In this document: piece by piece, positions 1 to 8,890 of the stretch
Layout: every line of letters starts with the position of its first letter
How positions within the stretch are numbered: the stretch's first letter is position 1
Source of the DNA: Roseibium sp. MMSF_3412
GTDB lineage: Bacteria; Pseudomonadota; Alphaproteobacteria; Rhizobiales; Stappiaceae
Direction: 5' to 3'
DNA length: 64,000 nucleotides
Assembly: GCF_030733265.1 (NCBI RefSeq)
Contig: NZ_JASHJI010000001.1
Location: 620,001 to 684,000 of the forward strand
Notes under the pieces: generated by a model
What the model was told of the DNA's origin: nothing
The model's input: only the letters and a program-made list of their open reading frames with translations
The model's database searches: none
Translations under genes and position numbers: made by a program

Positions 1-119
1 ATCGATTCATCAATATAATCGGACCAGTTATAGACATTCACGGTCCGGTCCTGGGCGTTGGCGATGCCGCTCAAGAGGCTGAGGGCTGCGACCCCGGTCA
101 ACAAAGTCTTCACAGTCAT
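1..119 (-). CDS. Polyamine ABC transporter substrate-binding protein, N-terminal part (PotF-like), cut by window edge
   Basis: The first 39 codons of a secreted protein run off the left edge. The product begins with a signal peptide (MTVKTLLTGVAALSLLSG, cleavage expected after ANA) followed by RTVNVYNWSDYIDES, the usual mature N-terminus of PotF/PotD-type spermidine/putrescine-binding proteins. A strong ribosome site (AAGGGGAG) lies 7-8 nt before the ATG. It is transcribed away from the adjacent gamma-glutamylpolyamine synthetase on the same strand. The neighbours support a role in periplasmic capture of putrescine or spermidine; which polyamine cannot be told from this fragment. Confidence 0.85.
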   Translation of the reverse strand, partial: MTVKTLLTGVAALSLLSGIANAQDRTVNVYNWSDYIDES

Positions 120-268
120 TTAGAACTCCCCTTCAGAGTTTCAGCGTTGGCCGTTTTCGGCCTTGTTCCTGATTGTAAACGGACATTTCCGTTTCGTTTA
201 TTGTTCTCGTTCGAACATTGGCGACGCGCCGGTTGTTTGTCCAGCGTCGATTTTGGGCACAGGTTGCA

Positions 269-1657
269 TCAAAGATAGGTTTGACGTTCAAGCGAGGATA
301 TCTCCCGCCCGAATTCGTTCAGTTCCTCCCGTTTGATTTCCGTCAGCACCTTGTGCATTTCGGCCCCCACGGCCCTTTTCATCAGTTTCGAAGCCTCGAA
401 GGCGTCGATGGCCTCATCCATCCACGGTGTCAGGCGTTTTTTGCGTTTTTCATAGGCATTTCCCGTCACCGGCGCCGGCGGGTCCTTTTGCTGCTCCAGG
501 CCTTCCAGCATTCCCGCCAGAATGCCCGTGAGCACGAGATAAGGATTGGCATCCGCACCGGCGATGCGGTGTTCCACCCGTGCGGCTTCCGGACTGGAAG
601 CAGGCACTCGCAGCGCGACGGACCTGTTGTCATAGCCCCAGCAGATCGAGGCCGGTGCATAGGATCCCGGCTGCATCCGGCGGAAGCCGTTGAAGGTCGA
701 TATGAACAGCAGAAGCGCCTCGGGCATGGTCTTCAGCAAGCCGTTGATGGCGTGGCCGAGCCGTTCCGGCCCCTTGTCCGGGTCCGCGAACAGATTGCCG
801 TTCCCGTCTTCCATGGAGACATGCACATGCATGCCGTTGCCCGGCCATTCGACGAAGGGCTTGGCCATGAAGGACGCCTTGAGTTCATGCTTGCGGGCAA
901 CGCCGGCGACGAGCCGGCGGAGCAGCACGACGTCATCGGCGGCCAATAGCGGGTTGCGGCGGTGATGCAGGTTCAGCTCAAACTGGCCGGGCGCGGCTTC
1001 CGAAACCGCGGCATCGGCCGGAATGCCCTGCGCTTCGCAGGCCTTGCGCAGATCATCGACCACCGGCAGCAGCGCTTCCAGGTCGGACAGCGCATACATG
1101 TTCTGGCGCGCCGGACCGAGATGGGTCGAGAACAGAGGCTTGGGCTGCTCGGTCCAGTCTCCGTCGCTTTCCTCGAACAGATAGAATTCCAGCTCGAAGG
1201 CGCAGGTTGCCGTCACCCCGAATTCGGATTTCAACCGCTCGACCATGTTTTCAAGAACGTGGCGCGGGTCCGCCAGAAACGGTTCTCCGTCCCTGTCATA
1301 CATCGACAACAGCACCTGCGCGGTCTTGCGCTCCGTCCAGGGCACCAGTTTTAGGGTCTCGGGAATGGGCCAGCAGACACCGTCCTTGTCGCCCGTTTCC
1401 AGGTGCATACCGGTCGCCTCCACTTCCCGTCCCCAGACATCGAGGCCGAAGAGGGAATAGGGAAAGGCAACGCCCTGCTCGAAGACCTTTTTCAGCGCCT
1501 TGCCCGGCAGCCACTTGCCGCGAAGGACACCATTGGTGTCGGGCAGAACCACTTCAAGCGTGTCGAGATCGGAATGTTCGGCCAGAAAGGCGTCAAAATC
1601 CACCTTCCACCCGGGCTCGGCCGGATGTTCCAGAATCTGGTGGGGTAGTTCGTTCAT
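269..1657 (-). CDS. puuA: Glutamine synthetase family protein, probable gamma-glutamylputrescine synthetase
   Basis: This 462-residue protein belongs to the GlnA/PuuA family. It should ligate glutamate to a polyamine amino group using ATP, the first step of the gamma-glutamyl route of putrescine use. Visible metal/ATP-site motifs are FELEFYL (about 154-160), GQFELNL (224-230), NGMHVHVS (274-281), WGYDNR (about 348) and the C-terminal block ending in DANPYL. The adenylylation region of true GlnA is absent. It is divergent from the GntR gene at 1790 and shares its operator region. A second homologue lies at 2680, so the two may act on different polyamines. Family is certain; exact substrate is inferred from context. 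Confidence 0.85.
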   Translation of the reverse strand: MNELPHQILEHPAEPGWKVDFDAFLAEHSDLDTLEVVLPDTNGVLRGKWLPGKALKKVFEQGVAFPYSLFGLDVWGREVEATGMHLETGDKDGVCWPIPETLKLVPWTERKTAQVLLSMYDRDGEPFLADPRHVLENMVERLKSEFGVTATCAFELEFYLFEESDGDWTEQPKPLFSTHLGPARQNMYALSDLEALLPVVDDLRKACEAQGIPADAAVSEAAPGQFELNLHHRRNPLLAADDVVLLRRLVAGVARKHELKASFMAKPFVEWPGNGMHVHVSMEDGNGNLFADPDKGPERLGHAINGLLKTMPEALLLFISTFNGFRRMQPGSYAPASICWGYDNRSVALRVPASSPEAARVEHRIAGADANPYLVLTGILAGMLEGLEQQKDPPAPVTGNAYEKRKKRLTPWMDEAIDAFEASKLMKRAVGAEMHKVLTEIKREELNEFGREISSLERQTYL

Positions 1658-1748
1658 CTAGAGTGCCAATCGCCCCTGCGTTCAGGCAAAGCCGCCCGGC
1701 ACATCCCTGTTGCCCGGCTCTCAGCTTTCGTTTGCGTCCTTTTAAAAA

Positions 1749-1760
1749 ATGTGATCACTT
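1749..1760. promoter_or_regulatory. Operator site 1 (GTGATCAC palindrome) for the adjacent GntR regulator
   Basis: The perfect palindrome GTGATCAC (1751-1758) sits in the divergent puuA/gntR intergenic region, about 95 bp upstream of puuA and 30 bp upstream of the gntR start. The same core recurs in a longer palindrome at 2557-2574 before the second puuA homologue. FadR-subfamily GntR proteins commonly bind short palindromes of this kind. Assignment to the GntR protein at 1790 is inferred from repetition and position. Confidence 0.6.
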
Positions 1761-1789
1761 TCTGAAAGACCTGTCAAGGCAGATCGCAT

Positions 1790-2536
1790 GTGTTGAGAAT
1801 TTGTAATGGTTGGGAGACCCCGTTGGCTGCCCGGAATTCCGAACGGACAAACAGGCCGGCAGGCAACGGCGCCGCAACGCCGACGACGCGCGGGGCAACG
1901 CGTGGACAGGTCGATGCCGCGATCCGTTCGGGGCTCCTGACCGGCCGGTTCATTCCAGGAAAGGCCGTGACGATACGCGGCCTTGCCTCGGAACTCGGCG
2001 TCAGCCCGATGCCGGTGCGCGAAGTGCTTCAAAGGCTTGCTGCCGAAAACGCACTGGAAGTGAAAAGCAATGGCCGGGTCCAGGTGCCGGACATGACGCC
2101 GGAACGGTTTGACGAAGTCCTGAAAGCCAGGCTTTTGCTGGAGCCGGAACTGGCGGAACGCGCGTTGCGCAGCCTTACCAGGCAGGACATCAAGACACTG
2201 ACCGTGATCGACGACGAGATTGACAGCTGCATTGTCAGCGGCGACGCGGAAGCTTACATGCAGCTCAACCACGCCTTCCACTTCCATATTTATGCAGCGT
2301 CCGGCTCACAGGTCCTGCTGCCGCTCATCGACAGTCTCTGGCTTCAGTTCGCACCGTTCATGCGTACGGTCTACGGGCGCGTTGGAACGGTCAATCTCGT
2401 GGATCAGCACAAGGAGGCCATTCGCGCGATCGAGCAGACTGACGCGCCGGCGCTGCGGGCCGCCATCTCCGGTGACATCACCGATGGCATGGGGCTTCTC
2501 GGCAAGGAAATCCTCAAGAACACGCCAGGTGGTTGA
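1790..2536 (+). CDS. GntR family transcriptional regulator, FadR subfamily (FCD domain)
   Basis: The 248-residue protein has an N-terminal winged helix (PGKAVTIRGLASELGVSPMPVREVLQRL, with the typical SPMPVREVL recognition segment) and a C-terminal helical FCD ligand domain containing HAFHFHIY and a late D/H set expected for metal or acid binding. The GTG start at 1790 gives an extended N-terminus; a TTG at 1823 is an alternative. It lies between two polyamine glutamyl-ligase genes, each with a TGTGATCAC-type palindrome upstream. The likely role is repression of polyamine catabolism relieved by a polyamine or gamma-glutamyl intermediate. Ligand is unknown. Confidence 0.85.
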   Translation: MLRICNGWETPLAARNSERTNRPAGNGAATPTTRGATRGQVDAAIRSGLLTGRFIPGKAVTIRGLASELGVSPMPVREVLQRLAAENALEVKSNGRVQVPDMTPERFDEVLKARLLLEPELAERALRSLTRQDIKTLTVIDDEIDSCIVSGDAEAYMQLNHAFHFHIYAASGSQVLLPLIDSLWLQFAPFMRTVYGRVGTVNLVDQHKEAIRAIEQTDAPALRAAISGDITDGMGLLGKEILKNTPGG

Positions 2537-2556
2537 TCCGGCCTGCAGACCGTGTC

Positions 2557-2574
2557 ATTTTGTGATCACAAAAT
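2557..2574. promoter_or_regulatory. Operator site 2, perfect 18-bp palindrome ATTTTGTGATCACAAAAT
   Basis: A perfect 18-bp inverted repeat lies 21 bp after the GntR stop codon and about 105 bp before the second glutamine-synthetase-like gene. Its GTGATCAC core equals that of the site at 1751-1758. This suggests separate regulation of the 2680-5511 genes by the same GntR protein instead of simple read-through. Confidence 0.65.
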
Positions 2575-2679
2575 TGCGGCAGCGGTGCGACTCAGACCAC
2601 AGCCAACGTCCGCTTTGCCGATGCGAAAGACCCGACCCAGACCGACCTGCCTGACTTTGACAAGACCCCGGAGCCTCCC

Positions 2680-4086
2680 GTGAGTGATCAGACGCCGACC
2701 AGCACCCGTCCCAACGCAGCCGACAGCTTGCGCGGTGTTCCCGACGGCGATGCCGCGCGCGAGTGGCTGCATGCCCGCAACATCGAGGACATCGAATGCA
2801 TCGTCCCCGACCTTGCCGGGGTCGCACGTGGCAAGATGATGCCGGTGGAGAAATTCTTCTCCGGGCCCGTGATGACAATGCCCGCCTCCATCTTCGCGCA
2901 GACGATCTCCGGCGACTATCCGGACGATGACGAGCGCTTCCAGCACAATCCGACCGATGGCGATCTCTATTTCCGGGCGGATTACAGCACTCTGACATCG
3001 GTGCCGTGGGAGAGCGATCCGACCGCCCAGCTCATCCATGACGCCTACACGCGCCAGGGTGCACCGGTCGAGACCGCCCCCCGTAACGTTCTGAAACGCA
3101 TTTTGAAACTCTATGATGACAAGGGATGGAAACCGGTCATCGCACCTGAAATCGAATTCTACCTGGTGCGGCCCAACACCGATCCGGACTACCCGCTCGA
3201 ACCGCCGACAGGCCGCTCGGGCCGTCCGGAGGTCGGCCGCCAGTCCTATTCCATTTCCGCCCTGAACGAATTCGACGAACTCATCGACGATATTTACGAC
3301 CTCTCCGAACAACAGGGTCTGGAGATCGATACCCTCATCCACGAGGAAGGCGCAGCGCAGATGGAAATCAACCTGCGCCACGGCAATCCGCTCGCCCTTG
3401 CGGATCAGGTCTTCCTGTTCAAGCGAACGATCCGCGAAGCCGCGCTCAGGCACGACATGTATGCAACCTTCATGTCCAAGCCGATGTCGCATCAGCCCGG
3501 CTCTGCAATGCATATCCACCAGTCCGTCATCGCCCGGGAAACCGGGCAGAACATCTTTGCGGGCGAGAACGGTGAAGAAACGCCGGCATTTCTCTCCTTC
3601 ATCGCCGGGCATCAGGTCTACCTGCCCAAGGTGACCTGCATCATGGCGCCGTTCGTGAACTCGTACCGGCGCTTTTCCAAGACATCGACATCGCCGGTGA
3701 ATGTCTACTGGGGCTATGACAACAGGACGGTGGGCCTGCGTGTGCCCTATTCCAGCCCGGAGGCACGGCGGCTTGAGAACCGCATTCCGGGGTCCGATGC
3801 CAATCCCTATCTTTCGATCGCGGCGAGCCTTGCCTGCGGCTATCTCGGCATCGTCAACGAACTGAAGCCGGATGCGCCCCGCAGCGACGACTGCACCGAG
3901 CTTGCCAAGTCGCTGCCACGCGGCTTGCCGGAGGCGGTTGCCCAGTTCGAAAATTCCGACGAGATGATCGAGGTGTTCGGCGAGCAATTCGTCGCCACCT
4001 ACCGCGCCATCAAATACGAAGAATTCGAAACCTTCATGTCCGTGATCAGTGCCTGGGAGCGGGAATATCTCCTGCTCAACGTCTGA
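2680..4086 (+). CDS. Glutamine synthetase family protein, second gamma-glutamylpolyamine synthetase
   Basis: This 468-residue GlnA/PuuA-family ligase starts at GTG. It carries PEIEFYL, AAQMEINLRHGNP, PGSAMHIHQS and WGYDNRTVGLRVPYSSPEARRLENR, followed by GSDANPYL. It differs clearly from the paralogue at 269-1657 (for example SAMHIHQS against NGMHVHVS), so the two are ancient paralogues and not a recent duplication. Together with the aminotransferase that starts 30 bp downstream it probably forms an operon preceded by the 18-bp palindrome. Family is secure; the actual amine substrate (putrescine, spermidine or another) is not visible. Confidence 0.85.
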   Translation: MSDQTPTSTRPNAADSLRGVPDGDAAREWLHARNIEDIECIVPDLAGVARGKMMPVEKFFSGPVMTMPASIFAQTISGDYPDDDERFQHNPTDGDLYFRADYSTLTSVPWESDPTAQLIHDAYTRQGAPVETAPRNVLKRILKLYDDKGWKPVIAPEIEFYLVRPNTDPDYPLEPPTGRSGRPEVGRQSYSISALNEFDELIDDIYDLSEQQGLEIDTLIHEEGAAQMEINLRHGNPLALADQVFLFKRTIREAALRHDMYATFMSKPMSHQPGSAMHIHQSVIARETGQNIFAGENGEETPAFLSFIAGHQVYLPKVTCIMAPFVNSYRRFSKTSTSPVNVYWGYDNRTVGLRVPYSSPEARRLENRIPGSDANPYLSIAASLACGYLGIVNELKPDAPRSDDCTELAKSLPRGLPEAVAQFENSDEMIEVFGEQFVATYRAIKYEEFETFMSVISAWEREYLLLNV

Positions 4087-4116
4087 TCCGTTCCCCCTTT
4101 TCCCGGAGTTCATGCC

Positions 4117-5511
4117 ATGACGGCCCATTCCAACATCTACCCGACAAAGGCCCTGCAGGAGATCGATGCCGCCCATCACTGGCATCCGTTTTCGGACATG
4201 AAGTCCCTTAATGCCGAGGGAAGCCGCATCGTCACGTCGGCCGATGGCGTCTGGATCACGGATTCGGACGGCAAGAAAATCCTCGACGGAATGGCGGGCC
4301 TCTGGTGCGTCCAGGTCGGTCATGGCCGGACCGAAATCGCCGACGCCGTCTATCGGCAGATGAACGAGCTTGCCTATTACAACACCTTCTTCAAGACGAC
4401 CCACCCGCCGGCAATCGCGCTCTCGGAGAAGCTGGCGAAGCTTGCCCCCGATCACATCAACACCGTCTTTTACTGTTCATCAGGTTCGGAAGCCAACGAT
4501 ACGGTTTTCCGGATGGTTCGCACCTACTGGGACAAGATGGGCAAGCCGGACAAGAAGGTCATCATCGGCCGTTGGAACGGCTATCACGGATCAACCCTTG
4601 CCGGTACGAGCCTGGGCGGCATGAAGGCCATGCATTCCCAGGGCGATCTGCCGGTGGCGGGCGTCCACCACATCGACCAGCCCTACTGGTTCGGCGAAGG
4701 CCAGGATATGAGCCCGGAGGAATTCGGGCTTCATGCGGCACGCAAGCTGGAACAAGCGATCGACGAAATCGGCGAAGACAATATCGCCGCCTTCATTGCC
4801 GAACCGATCCAGGGTGCGGGCGGGGTCATCATTCCGCCAGAGACCTACTGGCCGGAAGTGCGCCGTATCCTTGACGAGCGCGAGATCCTGTTTGTCTCCG
4901 ACGAAGTCATTTGCGGCTTCGGACGTCTCGGTGAATGGTTCGGCTCCAGCTATTTCGGCATGAAGCCTGACCTGATGCCCATTGCGAAGGGGCTGACGTC
5001 GGGTTACCTGCCGATGGGCGGCGTGCTTGTTTCCGACCGCGTGGCGGACGGTCTGATGAATGCGGGCGACGATTTCAATCACGGCTACACCTATTCCGGT
5101 CATCCCGTCTGTGCGGCGGCCGCACTTGCCAATCTGGAGATCATCGAACGGGAAAGCCTGGTGGACCGGGTCAAGTCCGATATCGGACCCTATCTGCAGG
5201 AGCGCTGGCGCACGCTCGGCGATCACCCGCTTGTCGGCGAAGCCCGCATGACCGGCCTGATGGGGGCGCTGGAACTCGTGCCCAACAAGGATGATCTGAA
5301 AAAAGCGTTCCCAGACGTCGGCACGGTCGGCACGATCTGCCGCGATATCTCGTTCCAGAACGGCATGGTCATGCGTGCCGTCCGGGACAGCATGATCATC
5401 TCGCCGCCGCTGGTGCTCAGCCACGAAGAAGCCGACTTCCTCGTCAAGACGGCGGAAAAGACGCTGGACGATACGTATCAGACGCTGAAAAAGGATGGCT
5501 GGCTCTCCTGA
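4117..5511 (+). CDS. Class III PLP-dependent aminotransferase, probable polyamine:pyruvate transaminase (SpuC-like)
   Basis: This is a 464-residue omega-amino acid:pyruvate type aminotransferase. Fold-type I landmarks are present: CSSGSEAND (120-128) for phosphate binding, NGYHGST (154-160), FIAEPIQGAGG, SDEV with Asp262, and the PLP lysine in AKGLTSGYLPMGG (Lys291). The N-terminal HHWHPFSDMK is typical of the SpuC/YgjG-like branch. The product would remove the terminal amino group of putrescine or a gamma-glutamylated amine to give an aldehyde. It follows the second puuA homologue by 30 bp and is probably cotranscribed. No aldehyde dehydrogenase follows; the next gene is convergent. Confidence 0.85.
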   Translation: MTAHSNIYPTKALQEIDAAHHWHPFSDMKSLNAEGSRIVTSADGVWITDSDGKKILDGMAGLWCVQVGHGRTEIADAVYRQMNELAYYNTFFKTTHPPAIALSEKLAKLAPDHINTVFYCSSGSEANDTVFRMVRTYWDKMGKPDKKVIIGRWNGYHGSTLAGTSLGGMKAMHSQGDLPVAGVHHIDQPYWFGEGQDMSPEEFGLHAARKLEQAIDEIGEDNIAAFIAEPIQGAGGVIIPPETYWPEVRRILDEREILFVSDEVICGFGRLGEWFGSSYFGMKPDLMPIAKGLTSGYLPMGGVLVSDRVADGLMNAGDDFNHGYTYSGHPVCAAAALANLEIIERESLVDRVKSDIGPYLQERWRTLGDHPLVGEARMTGLMGALELVPNKDDLKKAFPDVGTVGTICRDISFQNGMVMRAVRDSMIISPPLVLSHEEADFLVKTAEKTLDDTYQTLKKDGWLS

Positions 5512-5532
5512 GCCGGCTGTGCAGCTGCAGGA

Positions 5533-6549
5533 TCACGCCGTACCGAAGGAGATGATCCGCTCGATCAGCCAGAAGCTGGAAAGACTGCCGATCGCGTAGG
5601 CCATGCAGAGGCTGACGGGCCGGTAGGCGAGCAGGGGTGCTTTCGTCAGCAGCTTTGACACCACGGCCAGCACTGCAAGTGCTGCGACAACAAAGGCGAG
5701 CTGTCCTGCTTCCACGCCGACATTGAAAGCGAGTAGCGCAAGCGGAATGTCCGACTGCGGCAATCCGATTTCCTTCAGGGCACCCGCAAACCCGAGGCCG
5801 TGCAGGAGCCCGAAGGCGAAGGTCACCAGCCAGGGTGCCGACTGGGAAAGCCGGACCCGACCGTCCCCGCTGAGCGCGATTTCGCTTGCCAGGAAGACGA
5901 TCGACAGGGCGATCACGGCCTCCACCGGCGCAGGCGGCAATGTAACCCAGCCGAACGTCGCCGCCGCAAGCGTGAGGCTGTGCGCGACGGTGAACGCGGT
6001 CACCGCGCCCACCAGCCGCCAGAAGTCGCGGATAAGCACCAGCAGCGCGAACACGAACATCAAATGATCCCATCCCTCAAGAATGTGTTCGAAGCCGAGG
6101 CCGACATAGGCGGTAAAGACATCCAGCGGTCCGGGATTCAGGGGCACAATCGCGCTTGGCTCGGCGGCGGTCAGGCGAAGCGAGACCGTCGTGCTTTCCA
6201 GGGGCGAAATCCGAACAAGCACATCCGTCCGGGTTTTCTCCAGCCCCGGAATGGATACGGTGCCGCCCGGGAGAAGGCCGTTGCAAACCGCGGTCCATGA
6301 TGCTTCCCAGGCACCTTCCCGCGCGGTCGGCAGAGGCCCGGTTTGCGGGGCACATCCGGCGGGAAGCGACAGATCAATCGGCATGGGCCGTCCGGAGACA
6401 TCCGGCTTGCGCCAATAGACCTGCCAAGTGTTCTCTCCCACCTGTTCCAGCGACGCGTAACCGGGCTGGAGGGCATGGCCGTGAGCTGCGTTGTGACCGC
6501 TGAAGGCTGCGCACAAGAGGACAAAGGCCAGACAGACCTGCCGGATCAT
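5533..6549 (-). CDS. HupE/UreJ family membrane protein
   Basis: The 338-residue protein has a signal peptide (MIRQVCLAFVLLCAAFSG), a periplasmic region of about 130 residues, then about six hydrophobic segments. The signature GFEHILEGWDHLMFVFALL with nearby AHSLTLA places it in the HupE/UreJ_2 group, whose classical members are linked to nickel or cobalt uptake. The extended periplasmic domain is a feature of the non-hydrogenase group. Its start overlaps the stop of the upstream parvulin-like gene by 4 nt, so the two are translationally coupled. No hydrogenase or urease genes are nearby, so metal specificity is unproven. Confidence 0.75.
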   Translation of the reverse strand: MIRQVCLAFVLLCAAFSGHNAAHGHALQPGYASLEQVGENTWQVYWRKPDVSGRPMPIDLSLPAGCAPQTGPLPTAREGAWEASWTAVCNGLLPGGTVSIPGLEKTRTDVLVRISPLESTTVSLRLTAAEPSAIVPLNPGPLDVFTAYVGLGFEHILEGWDHLMFVFALLVLIRDFWRLVGAVTAFTVAHSLTLAAATFGWVTLPPAPVEAVIALSIVFLASEIALSGDGRVRLSQSAPWLVTFAFGLLHGLGFAGALKEIGLPQSDIPLALLAFNVGVEAGQLAFVVAALAVLAVVSKLLTKAPLLAYRPVSLCMAYAIGSLSSFWLIERIISFGTA

Positions 6550-7385
6550 TGCGTCGCCTCCGGCAGAACAATGCGGTATCGCTGCCGCATGGCTTCAAGC
6601 GCGTCCGCCCTGATCTCCTGGGCTCTCTTCTGGGTCCAGTCGGTCACAACATCTTCCCTGACAAGTTCGAACCCAAGCACTTCCGAAGGCTGGTACTCCG
6701 TCACGCGAACCAGATGCGCGCCGTATCCGGATTTGACAGGTCCCTGCCACTCGTTTAGCGGCAACGCTTCGATCTTTTCAAAGGCGCCCTCGCCGAAGAG
6801 GGCGTCGATCCGCGCTTTTTCAGACAGGCGCATCCGGAACGGCAACAGCGTCCGTTTGCCCAACTGTTCCGCGTTTCCTCCCTTTTGAAGGTTCGCCAGG
6901 AGTTCTTCAACCAGTTCCTCATCAGCGGTCGGGCCAAGAAAAACCTGCTCAAAGGCGATCCGCCCGGGCCGGCGGTAATAGGGCTCGTTGTCCGCGTAGA
7001 AGGCGGCAAGGTCCTGTTCCGTCGGTTGCTGAGACCGGGCCGCGGATGTCGCCAGAAAATCCATCTTCTGGGCAAGGCGGCGGCGGATGACCGTGTCTCC
7101 CTGGTTCAGTCCAAGTCGCAGCGCTTCGCGAACGAGAATTTCCTCACGTACATAACCGTCGATGAGCGCCTCGATCTCGTCCGGGTCCGGCGCGCGCTGC
7201 CATGTGGCGCGGTATTCCTCGATCAGCCGATCGAGCTGCTGCTGCGTCACGACGATGTCTTCGCCCGACTGTTCTTGCTCGGTCTCCGAGCCCGGTGCAA
7301 CAAGACCGTAAACGGCGAAGATGAGAGCGCCGAGCAGCAGAAAGTGAAGCAGGGGCTGACTGAAAAACCGACGAGTACCGGACAT
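6546..7385 (-). CDS. Parvulin-like peptidyl-prolyl isomerase, membrane-anchored
   Basis: This 279-residue protein has one N-terminal membrane anchor (LLHFLLLGALIFAVYGLVA), a SurA/PpiC-like helical region with the motif IDGYVREEILVREALRLGL, and a C-terminal PpiC-type domain (AFEQVFLG ... GPVKSGYGAHLVRVTEY). It should act in the periplasm as a folding helper. It overlaps the HupE-like gene by 4 nt and follows the hypothetical at 7396 by 10 nt, forming a minus-strand operon. The rotamase domain looks reduced, so a chaperone role dedicated to an operon partner is as likely as isomerase activity. Confidence 0.8.
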   Translation of the reverse strand: MSGTRRFFSQPLLHFLLLGALIFAVYGLVAPGSETEQEQSGEDIVVTQQQLDRLIEEYRATWQRAPDPDEIEALIDGYVREEILVREALRLGLNQGDTVIRRRLAQKMDFLATSAARSQQPTEQDLAAFYADNEPYYRRPGRIAFEQVFLGPTADEELVEELLANLQKGGNAEQLGKRTLLPFRMRLSEKARIDALFGEGAFEKIEALPLNEWQGPVKSGYGAHLVRVTEYQPSEVLGFELVREDVVTDWTQKRAQEIRADALEAMRQRYRIVLPEATQ

Positions 7386-7395
7386 CGCTGAACTT

Positions 7396-8541
7396 TCAAT
7401 ACTTCGATCTGTCTCGTTGCCCCGGCGGCTTCGCCGGTTCCGTTTGCCCGTGGTTCACGCGGGACTGCGCAACATAGGCCGCCACAACCAGCTTGTTGCC
7501 CGAGTTAAGGGTGCTGCCAGCCTTAAGCAGCGGCTCAAGGCTGGCACCGAACGCCCAGTTTTGCCGCTGAGAAAACTGCCGCGCGATCAGAACCGATCCG
7601 CCTGGCCGATTGCCTGCGAAGGCCGTCAGGACATTGAAAATCTTGTCCCGGATGGAAGGAGAACCGACACCATGATGTATCGCCAGCGCTTCGACGATCG
7701 ACTCCAGTTTTTCCAGCGGCTGTCCCGGGTCGCTCAGAAAAGCCTCGAGCCTGGCGATCCCGTTTTCCCCTTGCTGTTCTATCAGCGCCGTCGCGAACGG
7801 ACCCAGATGCTCCGCCCACTCCCAGTCCATGGCGCGGTCGATGTAGTTGTTGACCAGGGCTTGCGCTTCTGCAGACCGGTTCAACCCCAGGAGGAGCGCA
7901 AGGATTGGGCGATAGGCGTATGCGTCGCGGGAGCGAAGTCTTTCTGTCAGGTAGCTCACCGAAACGTCTGTCTTCAGCTGGCTCAGGAGCGCATAGGGCG
8001 CGCGATCAATCTCCAGCAATGCCAGCTTGCTCAACTCGGGGTCGGGATGTCCGAGATATCTGACAAACTGCCCAAACCGGTCCGGATGGTAGTCTTCCTT
8101 GCTCCATTCAGGCGCATTCGCAACAACATCCTCGAGCGCCCGCCGGTAGTCGCCATTCACGTAGGCAACCCGGATCCACGATCCGTTTTCGCGCACGCCG
8201 AACAGAACAGCGTCTTTCCGGTTTTGAACGAGTTTTCTGCGTGTGGCGCTGTCGATCAGGAATGGTGGCGGATCTATCTCCCCGTTGCCCCGCAAGACCT
8301 TCGCAACGGCGTAGGAGAACCCGTTTTCAGGGTCGGGCCGTGCGAGAACGGCGGCCCGTCCGGTCAACACCCAGTCCACTGCTGTCCGGGCTGGCACGTA
8401 GTTGTGAAAGGAGCAGGCCTCGGCGCTGGAGAAGAGCGCGACGGAAGCTGACCCGAGCGCCACGCTGCCGCTCAAAACGGTTCTGTGCAAACACTTTTGC
8501 AGCCGCCTGAGCGGACTAGGTCGCGAGGTCGCGTCGCGCAT
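7396..8541 (-). CDS. Secreted hypothetical protein
   Basis: I do not recognise the family. The ATG at 8541 is chosen over the GTG at 8550 because GGAAGG sits 8 nt before it. The 381-residue product has a basic N-terminus, a hydrophobic signal segment (TVLSGSVALGSASVALFSS) and a mature start near EACSFHNY. An N-terminal beta-rich part (VLTGRAAVLARPDPENGFSYAVAKVLRG) is followed by regularly spaced helices (ELSKLALLEID, YRPILALLLGL, LEKLESIVEALAI) reminiscent of HEAT-like repeats. It lies 10 nt upstream of the parvulin-like gene and is probably its operon partner. Location is likely periplasmic. Confidence 0.65.
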   Translation of the reverse strand: MRDATSRPSPLRRLQKCLHRTVLSGSVALGSASVALFSSAEACSFHNYVPARTAVDWVLTGRAAVLARPDPENGFSYAVAKVLRGNGEIDPPPFLIDSATRRKLVQNRKDAVLFGVRENGSWIRVAYVNGDYRRALEDVVANAPEWSKEDYHPDRFGQFVRYLGHPDPELSKLALLEIDRAPYALLSQLKTDVSVSYLTERLRSRDAYAYRPILALLLGLNRSAEAQALVNNYIDRAMDWEWAEHLGPFATALIEQQGENGIARLEAFLSDPGQPLEKLESIVEALAIHHGVGSPSIRDKIFNVLTAFAGNRPGGSVLIARQFSQRQNWAFGASLEPLLKAGSTLNSGNKLVVAAYVAQSRVNHGQTEPAKPPGQRDRSKY

Positions 8542-8568
8542 GCAGGTCACCTTCCCGGGCAGGCAGTC

Positions 8569-8763
8569 TCACTGGCCCTTTTTCTTCACGCTGTCCAGAA
8601 CCACCAGCGCCAGATTGAAAACCCCGAAAACGAGGATCGCGCCGAACACGAGGACGCCGAGCTGCTTCGTCCCCATTCCGACCGGCAGATTGAACGCCAT
8701 CACGATCATGCCGAATAGCGCAAGCAGCATGATCATCGGGAAAATCGTGTCTTTGAGTTTCAT
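8569..8763 (-). CDS. Small two-TM membrane protein
   Basis: The 64-residue product consists of two hydrophobic helices (TIFPMIMLLALFGMIVMAF and LGVLVFGAILVFGVFNLALVV) joined by a short glycine-containing turn, ending in the basic tail DSVKKKGQ. A purine-rich AAAGGGG lies before the ATG. It is located between the DUF3604 gene and the hypothetical/parvulin/HupE genes on the same strand. It may be a small subunit of an envelope complex encoded here. No family is recognised and function is unknown. Confidence 0.6.
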   Translation of the reverse strand: MKLKDTIFPMIMLLALFGMIVMAFNLPVGMGTKQLGVLVFGAILVFGVFNLALVVLDSVKKKGQ

Positions 8764-8890
8764 GCGGAGCCCCTTTTGTCCGTGGCCGGGAACGGCAAGG
8801 CAATGACTGCCCCGCCGGCTCCATCATAAACCGGGTACAACCTGCCGCAACGACATGCTTCAAGGCAGTCCTGATTGGAGACCCTCATGA

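Noticed and set aside
2566-4455. 629-codon open frame on the minus strand
   Set aside because: It is the antisense shadow of the second glutamine-synthetase-like gene and the aminotransferase start; its product has no recognisable domain.
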